DNA of 64,000 bases from Pichia kudriavzevii. Its lineage: Eukaryota; Ascomycota; Pichiomycetes; Pichiales; Pichiaceae. Shown here in pieces: positions 7,314 to 17,202 of this stretch. The number at the start of each line of letters is the position of its first letter. Within the stretch, counting starts at the first letter, position 1. Where the stretch lies: positions 1,116,001 through 1,180,000 of the forward strand of contig NC_042507.1 in the NCBI RefSeq assembly GCF_003054445.1, written 5' to 3'. The notes under the pieces were generated by a model. That model did no database searches. It had not been told where the DNA came from and saw only the letters and a program-made list of their open reading frames with translations. The translations under genes were made by a program, and so were the position numbers.

Positions 7314-8759
7314 ATGTCAGCTCTCAGGTCGTTACTACTAGTCCGGGCGGCAAGCGGACCGCTCAGGGCACTCCCGCTCAGAGCGGCGGGACGCCAACTG
7401 CGTGGCCCGGCTATGGCGCCGCTCCGCTCATATGCAACAGAGAAGAACCCCCACATGGGCAAGACAAGCAAGGGGAAATCGATATTGGACGAGGACATGC
7501 TAGCGAAGGCCGGTGTTGAGACAGAGGAGCCGCAATCTACTTCCAAGTCCAAGGCGACTTTGAGCTCAAAAGAGAGGCAACAAGAAGAGTATGAGGAGGA
7601 GGAAAAGAGAGACAAGGACGAATTTGAGTCAACCAAGTCAAGGAGGAACAACACAAAGTCCACCATTGACAAGAAGAAGGAGTTTTATTCGAGGGTTTTT
7701 TGGTACTCCTTCCTTGCTGCTAATTTGGGATTCCTTGGCTACATGGCGAGAGACTATGACCCTAATGAGGAGCCGGAACTTTACGTGGAGGAGGAAAATG
7801 GGTACACTCCAGGGTTGATCTTCAAGAGATTGAGAAAGAGATTGCTAGGTGTATCTGATGTCTTCTCCGAACCTGCCTTTACCGATTTATTACCTCCAAG
7901 AACTCCAGGTCAATATGCTCCTCCTTATACCTTGGTTTTAGAGTTGGACGATTTCTTGATTCACTCTGATTGGGATTATAAGAAGGGCTGGAAAACTGCA
8001 AAGAGACCTGGTCTTGACTACTTTTTAGGTTATTTGTCCCAATATTATGAGATTGTTATTTTCTCTCGTTCTTCTATGGCATTTGCAGAACCAGCTGTTC
8101 TTAAATTGGATCCTTATCATGCATTTATTTCTTACTCTTTATTCAAAGAAGTATGTCGGTCTAAGGATGGTAAATTAGTGAAAGACTTGAGCTTGTTAAA
8201 TAGAGATTTGAGTAAAGTCATAATCATTGATCCAGATGAGAATTGTTACTCCATGCAACCAGAAAATGCAATTCCTGTTGATAAATGGGAAGGTCAAAAG
8301 GATGATGGATTAATCAAATTGGTGCCATTTTTGGAATATTTGGCTACATCTCGTACTCCGGATGTTAGGCAAACATTGAACTCGTTCCAGGATAAAAAAC
8401 ATATTCCTGAAGAATTTGCCGTTAGAGAACATCAAATGAGAGAGGAATGGCAAATCCAACAAGAAAAGAAGAAGGGTTCTGATTGGTTGATGAAGGCTTT
8501 GGGTATTCCTCCATCAATGAGAGGCTCAAAGAAACACCCATTGGACCAAATCAGAGAAAATGGCCAGAGAAATTACCTTCACATGCACAACTACTTGAAG
8601 GAACACGGTGATAGATTGTTGCAAGAGGAACAAGAGAAAACTAAAGAACTCATGGCCGACCAAAAACTGACCTTGGGTAAGATCGTCAATGAAGGTATGC
8701 CAACTGCAGAAGATATTGCAAAGGCTGCAGCCGAAAAGGAGGCCCAACAATCCAAGTAA
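7314..8759 (+). CDS. TIM50: Mitochondrial inner-membrane translocase subunit Tim50
   Basis: 481 residues. Tim50 is the presequence receptor of the TIM23 complex, facing the intermembrane space. The N-terminus is a long Arg/Ala-rich presequence (residues ~1-42), followed by a charged matrix segment, one membrane span at ~128-144, and an FCP1/NLI-phosphatase-like domain (~204-330). The phosphatase DxDx motif is degenerate (LELDDF at ~209-214), as in Tim50 generally. The length equals yeast Tim50 (476). The ATG at 7314 is chosen because it begins the presequence. An out-of-frame ATG at 7273 opens a 22-codon frame overlapping this start. Confidence 0.93.
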   Translation: MSALRSLLLVRAASGPLRALPLRAAGRQLRGPAMAPLRSYATEKNPHMGKTSKGKSILDEDMLAKAGVETEEPQSTSKSKATLSSKERQQEEYEEEEKRDKDEFESTKSRRNNTKSTIDKKKEFYSRVFWYSFLAANLGFLGYMARDYDPNEEPELYVEEENGYTPGLIFKRLRKRLLGVSDVFSEPAFTDLLPPRTPGQYAPPYTLVLELDDFLIHSDWDYKKGWKTAKRPGLDYFLGYLSQYYEIVIFSRSSMAFAEPAVLKLDPYHAFISYSLFKEVCRSKDGKLVKDLSLLNRDLSKVIIIDPDENCYSMQPENAIPVDKWEGQKDDGLIKLVPFLEYLATSRTPDVRQTLNSFQDKKHIPEEFAVREHQMREEWQIQQEKKKGSDWLMKALGIPPSMRGSKKHPLDQIRENGQRNYLHMHNYLKEHGDRLLQEEQEKTKELMADQKLTLGKIVNEGMPTAEDIAKAAAEKEAQQSK

Positions 8760-8978
8760 TTGACGGTTAATGCAACATCACTCCCCCCCCCCCCCTCCTT
8801 CTCCCCTCTAACTTCATGTCTATAACTACATATATCTCCCCTCATTTTTTTTCCTTTCATGTCTATTTTGTAACCAAAATATAAAATAATGATGTTTCTG
8901 TATGTAACTGTCACTATTGTCAATACAAATTCATTAATGTTCCAATTCAAGCTACAAGACGTTAAAACATACCTAATC

Positions 8979-11330
8979 CTACACAAAACTCAAAATGTCA
9001 AGCTTTCCGCTTCCTTTCCTGCTGATCTTGTACTTCAAGCATTCCATATTCGATAGGGTAACAACTAATACCCATTCTTCGTTACCCTCGTTATCATAGC
9101 CACAGACATCGCCAGCAAGCCCAATAACCGTTCCTTCAATTTTTTCATTATCAATCAACACCCACTCTAATCTCAAGCTGTACAGTCCACAATACTCTGT
9201 CAACCTGAAAATCCCTACTCTTCCTGCTTGGCTGGCAAATGCAATCGCATTGATCGATAACATCGGCACCTTCAAATAGATCCGGTTTAAAAAATCATAC
9301 CGCTCGTTAAGGGCAATGTGACCTAACGCAGAATAGCAGGTTCCTATGTTCAACTGCTGATCCAATGTAAATAAGGCAACCGAAGAAGTGGTGGAGGATA
9401 TGATAACAGTATCATCCAGGATGGAAGTATCGTAATTTCCTGACCTCAACTCTCCCTTACTGTTTCGTTGATGTGTCAGATACCATCGATCAAATAATTC
9501 TCGCTTCCTTGTTAGCTGGACACGTTCATTATCCACTATCTTTTCACATTCTCCATTACAAAATGTGGGAATCTTCAAATGTGTAAATTTACCAGCTAAC
9601 CCAACATGTGACGAATGACGTGGATCAGCAACGACATTTAATATTTCACTCTGCCTCAAAATATCATCAACTGTCTGCGAAGTGTCACCAGTCAACTCAA
9701 ACATCGATGAGACAGGCATAAATGACTCAACTGGAAGAAACGTAACTGACCAAACTGATTCTTTCAAATGTATGCCATCAACAATTTCCAGCAATTTGGA
9801 TCTACTATTGAAGACAAGAATGTTTTGGTATTTGTTGTATGTACCTGCAACAACTAAAATATCACTTTTGGACCGGACGATATCCACTGATGGAATATTA
9901 TGGCGTAACTCATCCGACATGCATAACAAATCATCCAAATCTCTATTATCTTCTACTTTGAAAATTGTCACCCTCCGAGAATTGTCTGATGTGACAATAT
10001 AGTTCTCGTAAAATGCAACACACCAAACACTTGAAGATAGCATCAAGGCCTTGGTAAAAGGCCTGACGGACCTGTATAGTAAACTCTCATTATACTTTGA
10101 CTTCATGTCAAATACCAGCCCATTGCCGTCTGAGTTTTGTATTCTGGAACATTCTCTCCATTCATTTTCATCCATTGTATCGCTTGTAAACATTTTCTCA
10201 AGTAAGTCATCCACTTGCAGTACTATTAACTGACTATAATCATTGCAGATTCCTATGACATCTATGTACTTACCGTCGACTATCATTCTATCTACTTTAA
10301 TATAGTTGATACTGAAGGGAACAAGATAGTTTATAGCATTGAATTGCTGGTGATGTGTAACATATAAGAACTGTAAATTGACATGGCCAATTAGTTCGTT
10401 CCCTTCTGCTAGGTTGTACACCTCCAATTTGCTCCCGGTTGCAAGAAATAGAATATTATAGTTGTTTCTTGAATAGAGAGCTGTTAGGTTATTCATGAAA
10501 GAAATGAAATTGTTAGATGGTAACAAAAACCTGTCAACAAATCTGACATCCAATATCTTTTCTTGGGCAAACCTCTGCATGGGTTGGTTGGCTAATGTGA
10601 ACATTGGATCGCTTGAAGGTTGTGGTCGGTTACTCAAACTCCTCGCTGGTTCCTCCGATACTGACCTATCATAATTGACATTGGTATCTTGCCCGTTAAT
10701 AGGAACTCCAGTATCTTTTCCATTAGATGTATTCCATGAGTTTTTTGGGCTAGGTGTTTGATTTCTTTGCTCATAGATAAACTTGTTTTCCCTGAAAGGG
10801 GGCACCAGGTTCTCACTAGAGAGTGTTTGAAGTTTGGATGTAGGCCTTTCACCTGAAAATTCAAACATCCCATCATCGTTTTCAAAATCATCATCATGTT
10901 CGGACGAATCAGAATCAAAATCCACATCAGAATCATAAGCAGTCGATCCTTCATACACTGCTCCAATTGCGATATCACCTTCAAACATTTCTTCAGAATT
11001 GGGCCCGCTGGTTGATGAAGTTTCAGATGGTATTAAAGGATCGGCCTCCTGTATATATCGAGTCTCTTCCTCCACATTTCGTATTCCTCCTTCTTCCCGT
11101 GCTACTTCGCCTCCTTGTAACCCTTGTGAGTCTTGATTCTGATTTCTTTCTCTTTCGTACACCTCTTCTCCGTATTCATCATCATCCTCAATCATTTCGT
11201 CATCTTCAGCCGCATGTGACCTAGGCAGTCTGCTCTGGCCTAAATCTCTGGTGCATCTCCATCCACATGTTGCAATATACTGTTCAAAGAGGGTGTCGTG
11301 TAGTTTATCCCTTTCAATTATGTCATTCAT
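8979..11330 (-). CDS. CRT10-like WD40-type protein
   Basis: 783 residues. The N-terminal ~230 residues are acidic and disordered (many Glu/Asp runs and SDSDSSE-like segments). The rest consists of beta-rich blocks resembling WD/propeller blades, such as SVWCVAFYENYIVTSDNSRR and SVWSVTFLP. The layout best fits the fungal Crt10 family. In S. cerevisiae Crt10 (957 residues) influences ribonucleotide reductase gene expression and is reported as an adaptor of an Rtt101 ubiquitin ligase. Recognition is by overall pattern, not by an exact motif, so another propeller protein is possible. It is convergent with TIM50. Confidence 0.55.
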   Translation of the reverse strand: MNDIIERDKLHDTLFEQYIATCGWRCTRDLGQSRLPRSHAAEDDEMIEDDDEYGEEVYERERNQNQDSQGLQGGEVAREEGGIRNVEEETRYIQEADPLIPSETSSTSGPNSEEMFEGDIAIGAVYEGSTAYDSDVDFDSDSSEHDDDFENDDGMFEFSGERPTSKLQTLSSENLVPPFRENKFIYEQRNQTPSPKNSWNTSNGKDTGVPINGQDTNVNYDRSVSEEPARSLSNRPQPSSDPMFTLANQPMQRFAQEKILDVRFVDRFLLPSNNFISFMNNLTALYSRNNYNILFLATGSKLEVYNLAEGNELIGHVNLQFLYVTHHQQFNAINYLVPFSINYIKVDRMIVDGKYIDVIGICNDYSQLIVLQVDDLLEKMFTSDTMDENEWRECSRIQNSDGNGLVFDMKSKYNESLLYRSVRPFTKALMLSSSVWCVAFYENYIVTSDNSRRVTIFKVEDNRDLDDLLCMSDELRHNIPSVDIVRSKSDILVVAGTYNKYQNILVFNSRSKLLEIVDGIHLKESVWSVTFLPVESFMPVSSMFELTGDTSQTVDDILRQSEILNVVADPRHSSHVGLAGKFTHLKIPTFCNGECEKIVDNERVQLTRKRELFDRWYLTHQRNSKGELRSGNYDTSILDDTVIISSTTSSVALFTLDQQLNIGTCYSALGHIALNERYDFLNRIYLKVPMLSINAIAFASQAGRVGIFRLTEYCGLYSLRLEWVLIDNEKIEGTVIGLAGDVCGYDNEGNEEWVLVVTLSNMECLKYKISRKGSGKLDILSFV

Positions 11331-11522
11331 TATTGAACTTCCAGCTATTTATAAGAGAAGAAGTTCTCTGATATCGAAAATCAAGTTGAAAAAAAAGTGA
11401 TGACATTTTACATGTTCATAGACAACGAGGATTTCCCGATTTCTACATTGTATATATGTAATGTCTAATACATGACAAATTAGTAACGTACAAAAGTCCT
11501 AAACCATACAAACAATGACACA

Positions 11523-13043
11523 TTATATTTTGCACCGTAACTTACGGCCTACAATGGTATACCTTGAAAATAAGAATAGAACTGAAGCTAAAGCACAAGT
11601 ACTTGCAGCAAACGCAACCATATTATCATAATCACTTGCTGTCCTATTAACGATGAAAGCACCAGATATTGGTAATGAAATCAAATTACCGAACGAAACT
11701 ATTGCATATGCCGAGCCGTAACGTTTACCAAAATCCTTGGTCTTTGGTGTGATGGCACCAATCGTTGCTCCCGTTAGAGAGTAAGTTGCAGCGTATGCAA
11801 ATCCAAAGAGCACTATGAACAGGTAGAGTGCACCCTTATGTTTACCAAAAGGTAGCCAAATAACAAAACATTCAATTGTCATTGATACTGACATGATTAT
11901 CATCATATTAAAACAGCCATAGCGCTGAGCAAAATATGAAGGAATAAATTTACCAAAAGTGCCTGAAACGTTCATGATCGTAATCATAACATAACTTTCG
12001 GATATACTTGCTCCATTAGCTATTGCATAGGATGCTAGATAGGTAATAACAATTAATAGTGAGAATTCATTCATAAATAGAGCAGCTGTAAGGACAATAA
12101 ATTTCTTATCCTTGAACGATCTGATGTCAAAGGAGTTTTTAAACTTCTCCCAGAAGGTTCTATCGTCAATAGGCTCATTGGTCAATTCTCTTATTTCGTT
12201 TATTCTATCACGTACAAAAATACAAGCCACCGAACAAACACCCAAATTGAAAAATGCAAATATCCGCATCGCCCAAACGAATCCATACTTTGCATACAAA
12301 TATCTCAATAAAATAGGAAAGCAAACACCACCAACAGAACCACCAGTTTGAATTAAACCAATGTAGAATGACCGTTTGGTTCTATTAAACCAACTGGAAA
12401 TTACAGAAATCGAAGGAAACATGAGACATCCTGAACCTATGCCGGTGCAAACACCAAAACTCAAAACAAACTGATATATATCTTTTGAAGAACCACAAGC
12501 AAGCAATCCAGTGAATGTGAAAAGTGTTCCAATTATCATCAAATAAGTAGCTCCAAATGTATCATATAAGGGACCAACTATTAGCCCAGAAAATAGGGTT
12601 ATAAACATGTAGATAGAAAAGACCCAGGAGATTGCGGTGACGGAGGCATTAGCTAGTTGATTTACTTGAATGTATGATTCAATTGCACCCACCGAATTCA
12701 TTATACCAAACAATGTGAAACATGAAAGAAACCCGCCAAAAACCACCAACAGTGGAGCATATCCATTAGGATAGACGGAGTCATCATGATCCTCGTCCTC
12801 TGAATTTTCCTCTATGGTACTAACATTATACTCTTGTACTTTCCCATTTATAGTTTGGTTGTTATTTGGATTAGTACGCAGATGCGAAAGTTCAAATTCA
12901 TACCCAACGTAGTCATTGGATGTGTGTAGATGATCTTCAGGACCATTACGTTGATTGCTCTTGATGTGTGCCTTGGCTACTTCTGCGGTAACAATAGAGC
13001 TTCTTCTTGAAGGATCAACCTCTCCGATACTTGGATTAAACAT
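11523..13043 (-). CDS. MFS transporter, monocarboxylate-porter (MCH) type
   Basis: 506 residues: a ~95-residue hydrophilic N-terminus, then 12 predicted membrane spans from ~97 to 495 with a central cytosolic loop around 280-310. The pattern (YAPLLVVFGGFLSCFTLFGIMNSVG in the first span, GIGSGCLMFPSISVISSWF in the fourth to fifth, RYGSAYAIVSFGNLISLPISG near the end) is that of fungal Mch/Esbp6 proteins related to animal monocarboxylate transporters. S. cerevisiae Mch5 carries riboflavin, and other members have no known substrate. I cannot assign the substrate or the exact orthologue. Confidence 0.85.
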   Translation of the reverse strand: MFNPSIGEVDPSRRSSIVTAEVAKAHIKSNQRNGPEDHLHTSNDYVGYEFELSHLRTNPNNNQTINGKVQEYNVSTIEENSEDEDHDDSVYPNGYAPLLVVFGGFLSCFTLFGIMNSVGAIESYIQVNQLANASVTAISWVFSIYMFITLFSGLIVGPLYDTFGATYLMIIGTLFTFTGLLACGSSKDIYQFVLSFGVCTGIGSGCLMFPSISVISSWFNRTKRSFYIGLIQTGGSVGGVCFPILLRYLYAKYGFVWAMRIFAFFNLGVCSVACIFVRDRINEIRELTNEPIDDRTFWEKFKNSFDIRSFKDKKFIVLTAALFMNEFSLLIVITYLASYAIANGASISESYVMITIMNVSGTFGKFIPSYFAQRYGCFNMMIIMSVSMTIECFVIWLPFGKHKGALYLFIVLFGFAYAATYSLTGATIGAITPKTKDFGKRYGSAYAIVSFGNLISLPISGAFIVNRTASDYDNMVAFAASTCALASVLFLFSRYTIVGRKLRCKI

Positions 13044-13276
13044 AGCAGTTGATAATGGAAAGGGATAGGTAAGAACACAGCTCTTTGAACAAGTGAAACA
13101 GCTAGAGGAAAAATAAAAGTTTTAAAATTTATATGACACTCTGAAATATTTCAATTGATAAACTTAATAGCCAATGAAAAATAATGAAGGAGAAAATCAC
13201 CAAGATAAGCGACTTTCCGTATGCGGTAATTTCGTATTCATACCGATACTCATGAATAGACAAAGAAAGATGTAAC

Positions 13277-13780
13277 TCAGTCATCATTCCACCCCATCCC
13301 TCTGACTAGGGCATCGCCAAAGCCTGAAATGGGAACACGAGCATATGTCTCAGCGTCAGGCTCTTTCGAGAGGGAAAGAGTGCCACCCTTTTGAGGGGAA
13401 ATGGATTTTCCCTCGTTTTCGCTAGCAAGTTCCCTGAAAAGCTGTTCAAGTTTTGCACTCTCTAAGTTACTATTGTCATCGGGGACTATTCTATCCGACA
13501 CGCCTGGTTTTTTACTCTTTTTTGCAAAGACGTCTTCTGTTGTGGAAACGACCTCTTTCTCTATTTGTGGTGAACGGTCCTCGATCTCCTCGTTGAACAC
13601 AGATGGTTTAACGGCGGGAACAGGCGGTTGTGGATCACGCCTAGCCTTTTTCATAGAAAACTTGGCCATACCTAGCTTTTTACTAACTTTTCCCTCTTGT
13701 GAGGCATTGCCACTACGGTGATTTTCCTTGTTGTTATTATTGATATTGGTGTCTGTTTTCTTCAGCGAGAATTTTTTCAT
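13277..13780 (-). CDS. SPP2: Pre-mRNA splicing factor Spp2
   Basis: 167 residues. Spp2 is the G-patch-like cofactor that recruits and activates the DEAH helicase Prp2 for the first catalytic step of splicing. The N-terminus MKKFSLKK matches the MSKFSLK start of yeast Spp2. The diagnostic block is YARVPISGFGDALVRGMGW at ~147-165, equivalent to the yeast YNEVPVEEFGDALLRGMGW. The protein ends just two residues after this block, whereas S. cerevisiae Spp2 (185) continues for ~70 residues. The rest is low-complexity and basic. Nuclear. Confidence 0.88.
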   Translation of the reverse strand: MKKFSLKKTDTNINNNNKENHRSGNASQEGKVSKKLGMAKFSMKKARRDPQPPVPAVKPSVFNEEIEDRSPQIEKEVVSTTEDVFAKKSKKPGVSDRIVPDDNSNLESAKLEQLFRELASENEGKSISPQKGGTLSLSKEPDAETYARVPISGFGDALVRGMGWNDD

Positions 13781-14270
13781 TTGTGTCTAATGTGATGCTG
13801 TACAAGAGCTTGTAAATTTGAGGGGCAGTTGTTGTTGTTTTTGTTGTTGTCGTTGTAGTAATATTAGTAGTACTAGCACTTGTGGCTGTAGTTGTAGTTG
13901 TAGTTGTAGTTGTACTTCCAGCAAAGAAATGTAGATTTCTTAAATCCTTGAAAATCCAACACTCGCTTAATGTACAACAAAGTTATAGACACGGCTACGG
14001 GACTATTAAAAGATGTTTAAAATATTAGAAATGCAATATCACTCTAACAACCATAACGTAGTGTATGTAGGAGGTTCCTTCCCTTGTACCAAAAAAGTAG
14101 ATAAATACGGTTTGGGGACAATGGTCCTTCTAGGAACTGATTTTCAAAGACATTTGGGGGAGTAAGGAGGAGATGAACTATTATGCTTGGACTTAAAAAA
14201 TATGTTCTCGTTTTTTATATTCTTCTAATACCCAATCCGCTGAAGTAAATAAAAGCTTCTCTTGGTAGCA
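13781..14270. other. SPP2/SHE9 divergent intergenic region with GTT/TGTAGT repeats
   Basis: 490 bp. It contains GTT-rich trinucleotide tracts (13826-13858) and about 4.5 copies of TGTAGT (13886-13913). The rest looks like unremarkable promoter DNA. Confidence 0.6.
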
Positions 14271-15665
14271 ATGAATAGACTAACTAGGGTGACTGTCTCA
14301 GTGAGGCAGTTTACTATATCTAGTGTTAGATATAATAATGTCAATGATAGTGCAAGAGAAAAATTAAACAAGATTTTGGCTGATATTCCCCAAACCGCAA
14401 CGGCAAATCAAACACCTCTGTTGATACCACCAAAAACTGCGGAGGAGGTTGACAGAACAGGCAAAGAAGAACCGCAGATCCAAGCTGAGGGCGAATCTCT
14501 GAGTAAATCAAAGTCAGAAAAGCCCACTTTTGGTTCTTCTTCGTACATCGATATCTTCAATATAAAGCAGATCATCGACACAGTTAAGAAGAGTGACAAC
14601 GTTAAGGCACTACAGAGAGAACTGACGACATTCTACGAAAATCGAAAGAAAAATCAGCACGAGTTTCAGGAATCTTTCAGTAAAAAGATGGACCACAATG
14701 TGAAGGAATTGAAATCGTCAATTAGCATTGCGTCTAAAGTTGTAAACGAGATCACAGGCTATAATAAAGTGATTAAGCTCAAAGACGTCATTGTAGATCA
14801 TGAAAAAAAACTGAAGCAGTTAAAAGATCTTATACATAAAGCCAAACTGGAGCATGAAAAGGCACTGGAGCTTAGATCTTCATCTCAGAAGGAGGTGAAC
14901 GAACTTTTGGAACGCAAAAACAGCTGGACACCTGTGGATTTGGATAGATTTACAAAAATATATATGATTAGACACGAACTTGATGAAACTGTTGCTGCAA
15001 CTTCTCGGGAGTTGAAAAAGTTGGAAGACCAGCAAGAATATACCCACGATGAGTTGATTAAATCAATAATGAATAGATACCACGAAGAACAGGTCTGGTC
15101 GGATAAAATCCGACAATTTTCCACCTGGGGTACAATTTTGATTATGGCAATTAACCTCTTGCTTGTGTTTCTGGTTCAATTTGTGTTTGAGCCGCTTAAA
15201 AGATGGAGATTAGTTAACTCCTTTGAAGGTAAAGTCAAAGACTTGTTTTCAGACAATGAGAAGCTTGCGTCGGATATCAATGACTTAAAAGTTCAGCTGC
15301 AGCAATTGACTGAAGAGGGTGCTCTACTGACTGTTAACAGCAACCGAAACTCGACGAGTCATTCAGAAGCTGTTTTGGACGAACTTGAATCACCAAATTC
15401 GGAGGAATCAAAAGTTGAAGAAAAAATAGACTTCCAACCAATTTTACCACCTTTCGAATTTAGAAGACATGTGATTGCAATCTATGTGAAGTACTACTAC
15501 ACTAGACTTCGTTCCCTTTTGATGAGGTTAGGATCATACTTATCCCCTGTGTCTTGGACAAATACGACACCGCTACATACCACAGTTGGGGAATTCCAAT
15601 CTCAAATGGTGGGCTCCATTGTAACCAGTATACTAGCAGGCCTATTTCTCGGTTGGTGTATTTGA
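14271..15665 (+). CDS. SHE9: Mitochondrial inner-membrane protein She9/Mdm33
   Basis: 464 residues. She9 (Mdm33) shapes the mitochondrial inner membrane and its overexpression vesiculates it. The N-terminus is Arg/Val-rich, consistent with a presequence. Residues ~95-280 form long coiled coils. The conserved core is ERKNSWTPVDLDRFTKIY followed by YHEEQVWSDKIRQFSTWGT, then a membrane span (~283-304). A second hydrophobic segment forms the extreme C-terminus. These blocks match fungal She9. The ATG at 14271 is the first supported start; the frame runs upstream without another ATG. Confidence 0.9.
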   Translation: MNRLTRVTVSVRQFTISSVRYNNVNDSAREKLNKILADIPQTATANQTPLLIPPKTAEEVDRTGKEEPQIQAEGESLSKSKSEKPTFGSSSYIDIFNIKQIIDTVKKSDNVKALQRELTTFYENRKKNQHEFQESFSKKMDHNVKELKSSISIASKVVNEITGYNKVIKLKDVIVDHEKKLKQLKDLIHKAKLEHEKALELRSSSQKEVNELLERKNSWTPVDLDRFTKIYMIRHELDETVAATSRELKKLEDQQEYTHDELIKSIMNRYHEEQVWSDKIRQFSTWGTILIMAINLLLVFLVQFVFEPLKRWRLVNSFEGKVKDLFSDNEKLASDINDLKVQLQQLTEEGALLTVNSNRNSTSHSEAVLDELESPNSEESKVEEKIDFQPILPPFEFRRHVIAIYVKYYYTRLRSLLMRLGSYLSPVSWTNTTPLHTTVGEFQSQMVGSIVTSILAGLFLGWCI

Positions 15666-15827
15666 TTACATAATAACCTATCTGAAACTTATTTATAGCT
15701 AATGTATTAATGTATTAATGATCAATGAATGTACCAATGAATTAGTCAAATAGTGGTAGAGTGTTTTTTTGATAAGTATTCACTACTAAAGACCATTTTT
15801 CTGGTGAGGGCGAGCACTCATGATTTC

Positions 15828-15836
15828 GGTGGCAAA
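15828..15836 (+). promoter_or_regulatory. PACE (Rpn4) box upstream of RPT3
   Basis: Exact GGTGGCAAA, the proteasome-associated control element bound by Rpn4 in Saccharomycotina, 80 bp before the RPT3 ATG. Site seen directly; Rpn4 control is inferred. Confidence 0.8.
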
Positions 15837-15915
15837 CTGAACTTCTAAAGTTTTCCAAAACGAATTTTGTTCCACTGCATCAAGTGAATAATAAAAATTC
15901 CGTAGATACATAGCA

Positions 15916-17184
15916 ATGGAGGAATTAGGAATCATCCCACAGGAAGAATTACCACATAAACAGATTGAAAAGTTGGCTACAAAGTCTGTCAATGGATCTG
16001 CCAACATAAGCTCAAGCAACAACGTCAATAGTGATATTTACCTCACGTTAAAGAAATTGGAAAAAGACTTAGAGCTAATTTTACTTCAAGAGGATTACAT
16101 CAAAGATGAACAAAGATATTTAAAGAGAGAACTGGTGAGAGCACAGGAAGAGGTGAAGAAAATTCAGTCTGTTCCGTTGGTTATTGGACAATTTCTCGAA
16201 CCAATTGATCAAACTACCGGTATTGTTTCTTCAACGACAGGCTCCAACTACGTTGTCAGGATTTTGTCCACTCTAGATAGAGAGTTGCTTAAACCAAACG
16301 CATCAGTCGCATTGCATCGCCATTCAAATGCTCTTGTTGATATTCTCCCTCCTGAAGCTGATTCTTCAATCTCCATTGTTGGAGAAAACGAAAAACCAGA
16401 TGTCACATACAATGACGTTGGTGGTTTAGACATGCAAAAGCAGGAAATAAGAGAGGCAGTTGAATTGCCCTTGGTTCAAGCTGATCTATATAAGCAAATT
16501 GGTATTGATCCACCAAGAGGTGTTTTACTTTATGGTCCTCCCGGTACAGGTAAAACTATGTTGGTCAAAGCAGTGGCAAACAGCTCTTCGGCATCATTTA
16601 TCAGAATGAATGGTTCTGAGTTTGTTCAAAAGTATCTTGGTGAAGGTCCAAGGATGGTAAGGGATGTTTTCAGACTAGCACGTGAAAATGCACCGTCGAT
16701 TGTTTTCATTGACGAAGTTGATTCGATTGCCACTAAAAGATTCGACGCACAAACTGGTGCTGATAGGGAGGTTCAAAGAATCTTAATTGAGTTGTTGACA
16801 CAAATGGACGGATTCGATCAAGAGACTAACGTGAAGGTTATTATGGCAACTAATAGAGCAGACACATTGGATCCAGCACTTTTGAGACCCGGTAGATTAG
16901 ATCGTAAAATTGAGTTCCCGAACTTAAAAGACAGGAGAGAAAGACGGATGATTTTTAGTACTATTGCATCAAAAATGTCGCTTGCACCTGAAGCCGATTT
17001 AGATTCTTTGATCATGAGAAACGATCCTTTGAGTGGTGCAATCATTGCAGCCATCATGCAAGATGCAGGTTTACGTGCAGTTAGAAAAAACAGATATATG
17101 ATTATACAGAGTGACTTGGAAGAAGCATATAGTGCCCAGGTTAAGACTGGAAGTGAAGTGGATAAATTTGATTTCTATAAATAG
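15916..17184 (+). CDS. RPT3: 26S proteasome regulatory ATPase Rpt3
   Basis: 422 residues, nearly collinear with S. cerevisiae Rpt3 (428). It is one of six AAA ATPases of the 19S base that unfold substrates and open the 20S gate. In order: N-terminal coiled coil (~45-90), OB domain (~95-160), and AAA module with Walker A GPPGTGKT, Walker [10 protein letters not shown] and the arginine-finger segment [12 protein letters not shown]. The C-terminus is FDFYK, the HbYX motif that docks into the 20S alpha ring. A CTG codon at 16132-16134 encodes a conserved leucine, arguing for the standard code. The stop is only 18 bp from that of convergent SMP3. Confidence 0.98.
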   Translation: MEELGIIPQEELPHKQIEKLATKSVNGSANISSSNNVNSDIYLTLKKLEKDLELILLQEDYIKDEQRYLKRELVRAQEEVKKIQSVPLVIGQFLEPIDQTTGIVSSTTGSNYVVRILSTLDRELLKPNASVALHRHSNALVDILPPEADSSISIVGENEKPDVTYNDVGGLDMQKQEIREAVELPLVQADLYKQIGIDPPRGVLLYGPPGTGKTMLVKAVANSSSASFIRMNGSEFVQKYLGEGPRMVRDVFRLARENAPSIVFIDEVDSIATKRFDAQTGADREVQRILIELLTQMDGFDQETNVKVIMATNRADTLDPALLRPGRLDRKIEFPNLKDRRERRMIFSTIASKMSLAPEADLDSLIMRNDPLSGAIIAAIMQDAGLRAVRKNRYMIIQSDLEEAYSAQVKTGSEVDKFDFYK

Positions 17185-17202
17185 GTTTACTACCTTTGAA
17201 TA

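Noticed and set aside
7058-7672. 204-codon minus-strand frame opposite TIM50
   Set aside because: Mirror frame of a Ser/Arg-rich coding region (poly-Ser translation); no start support or homology.
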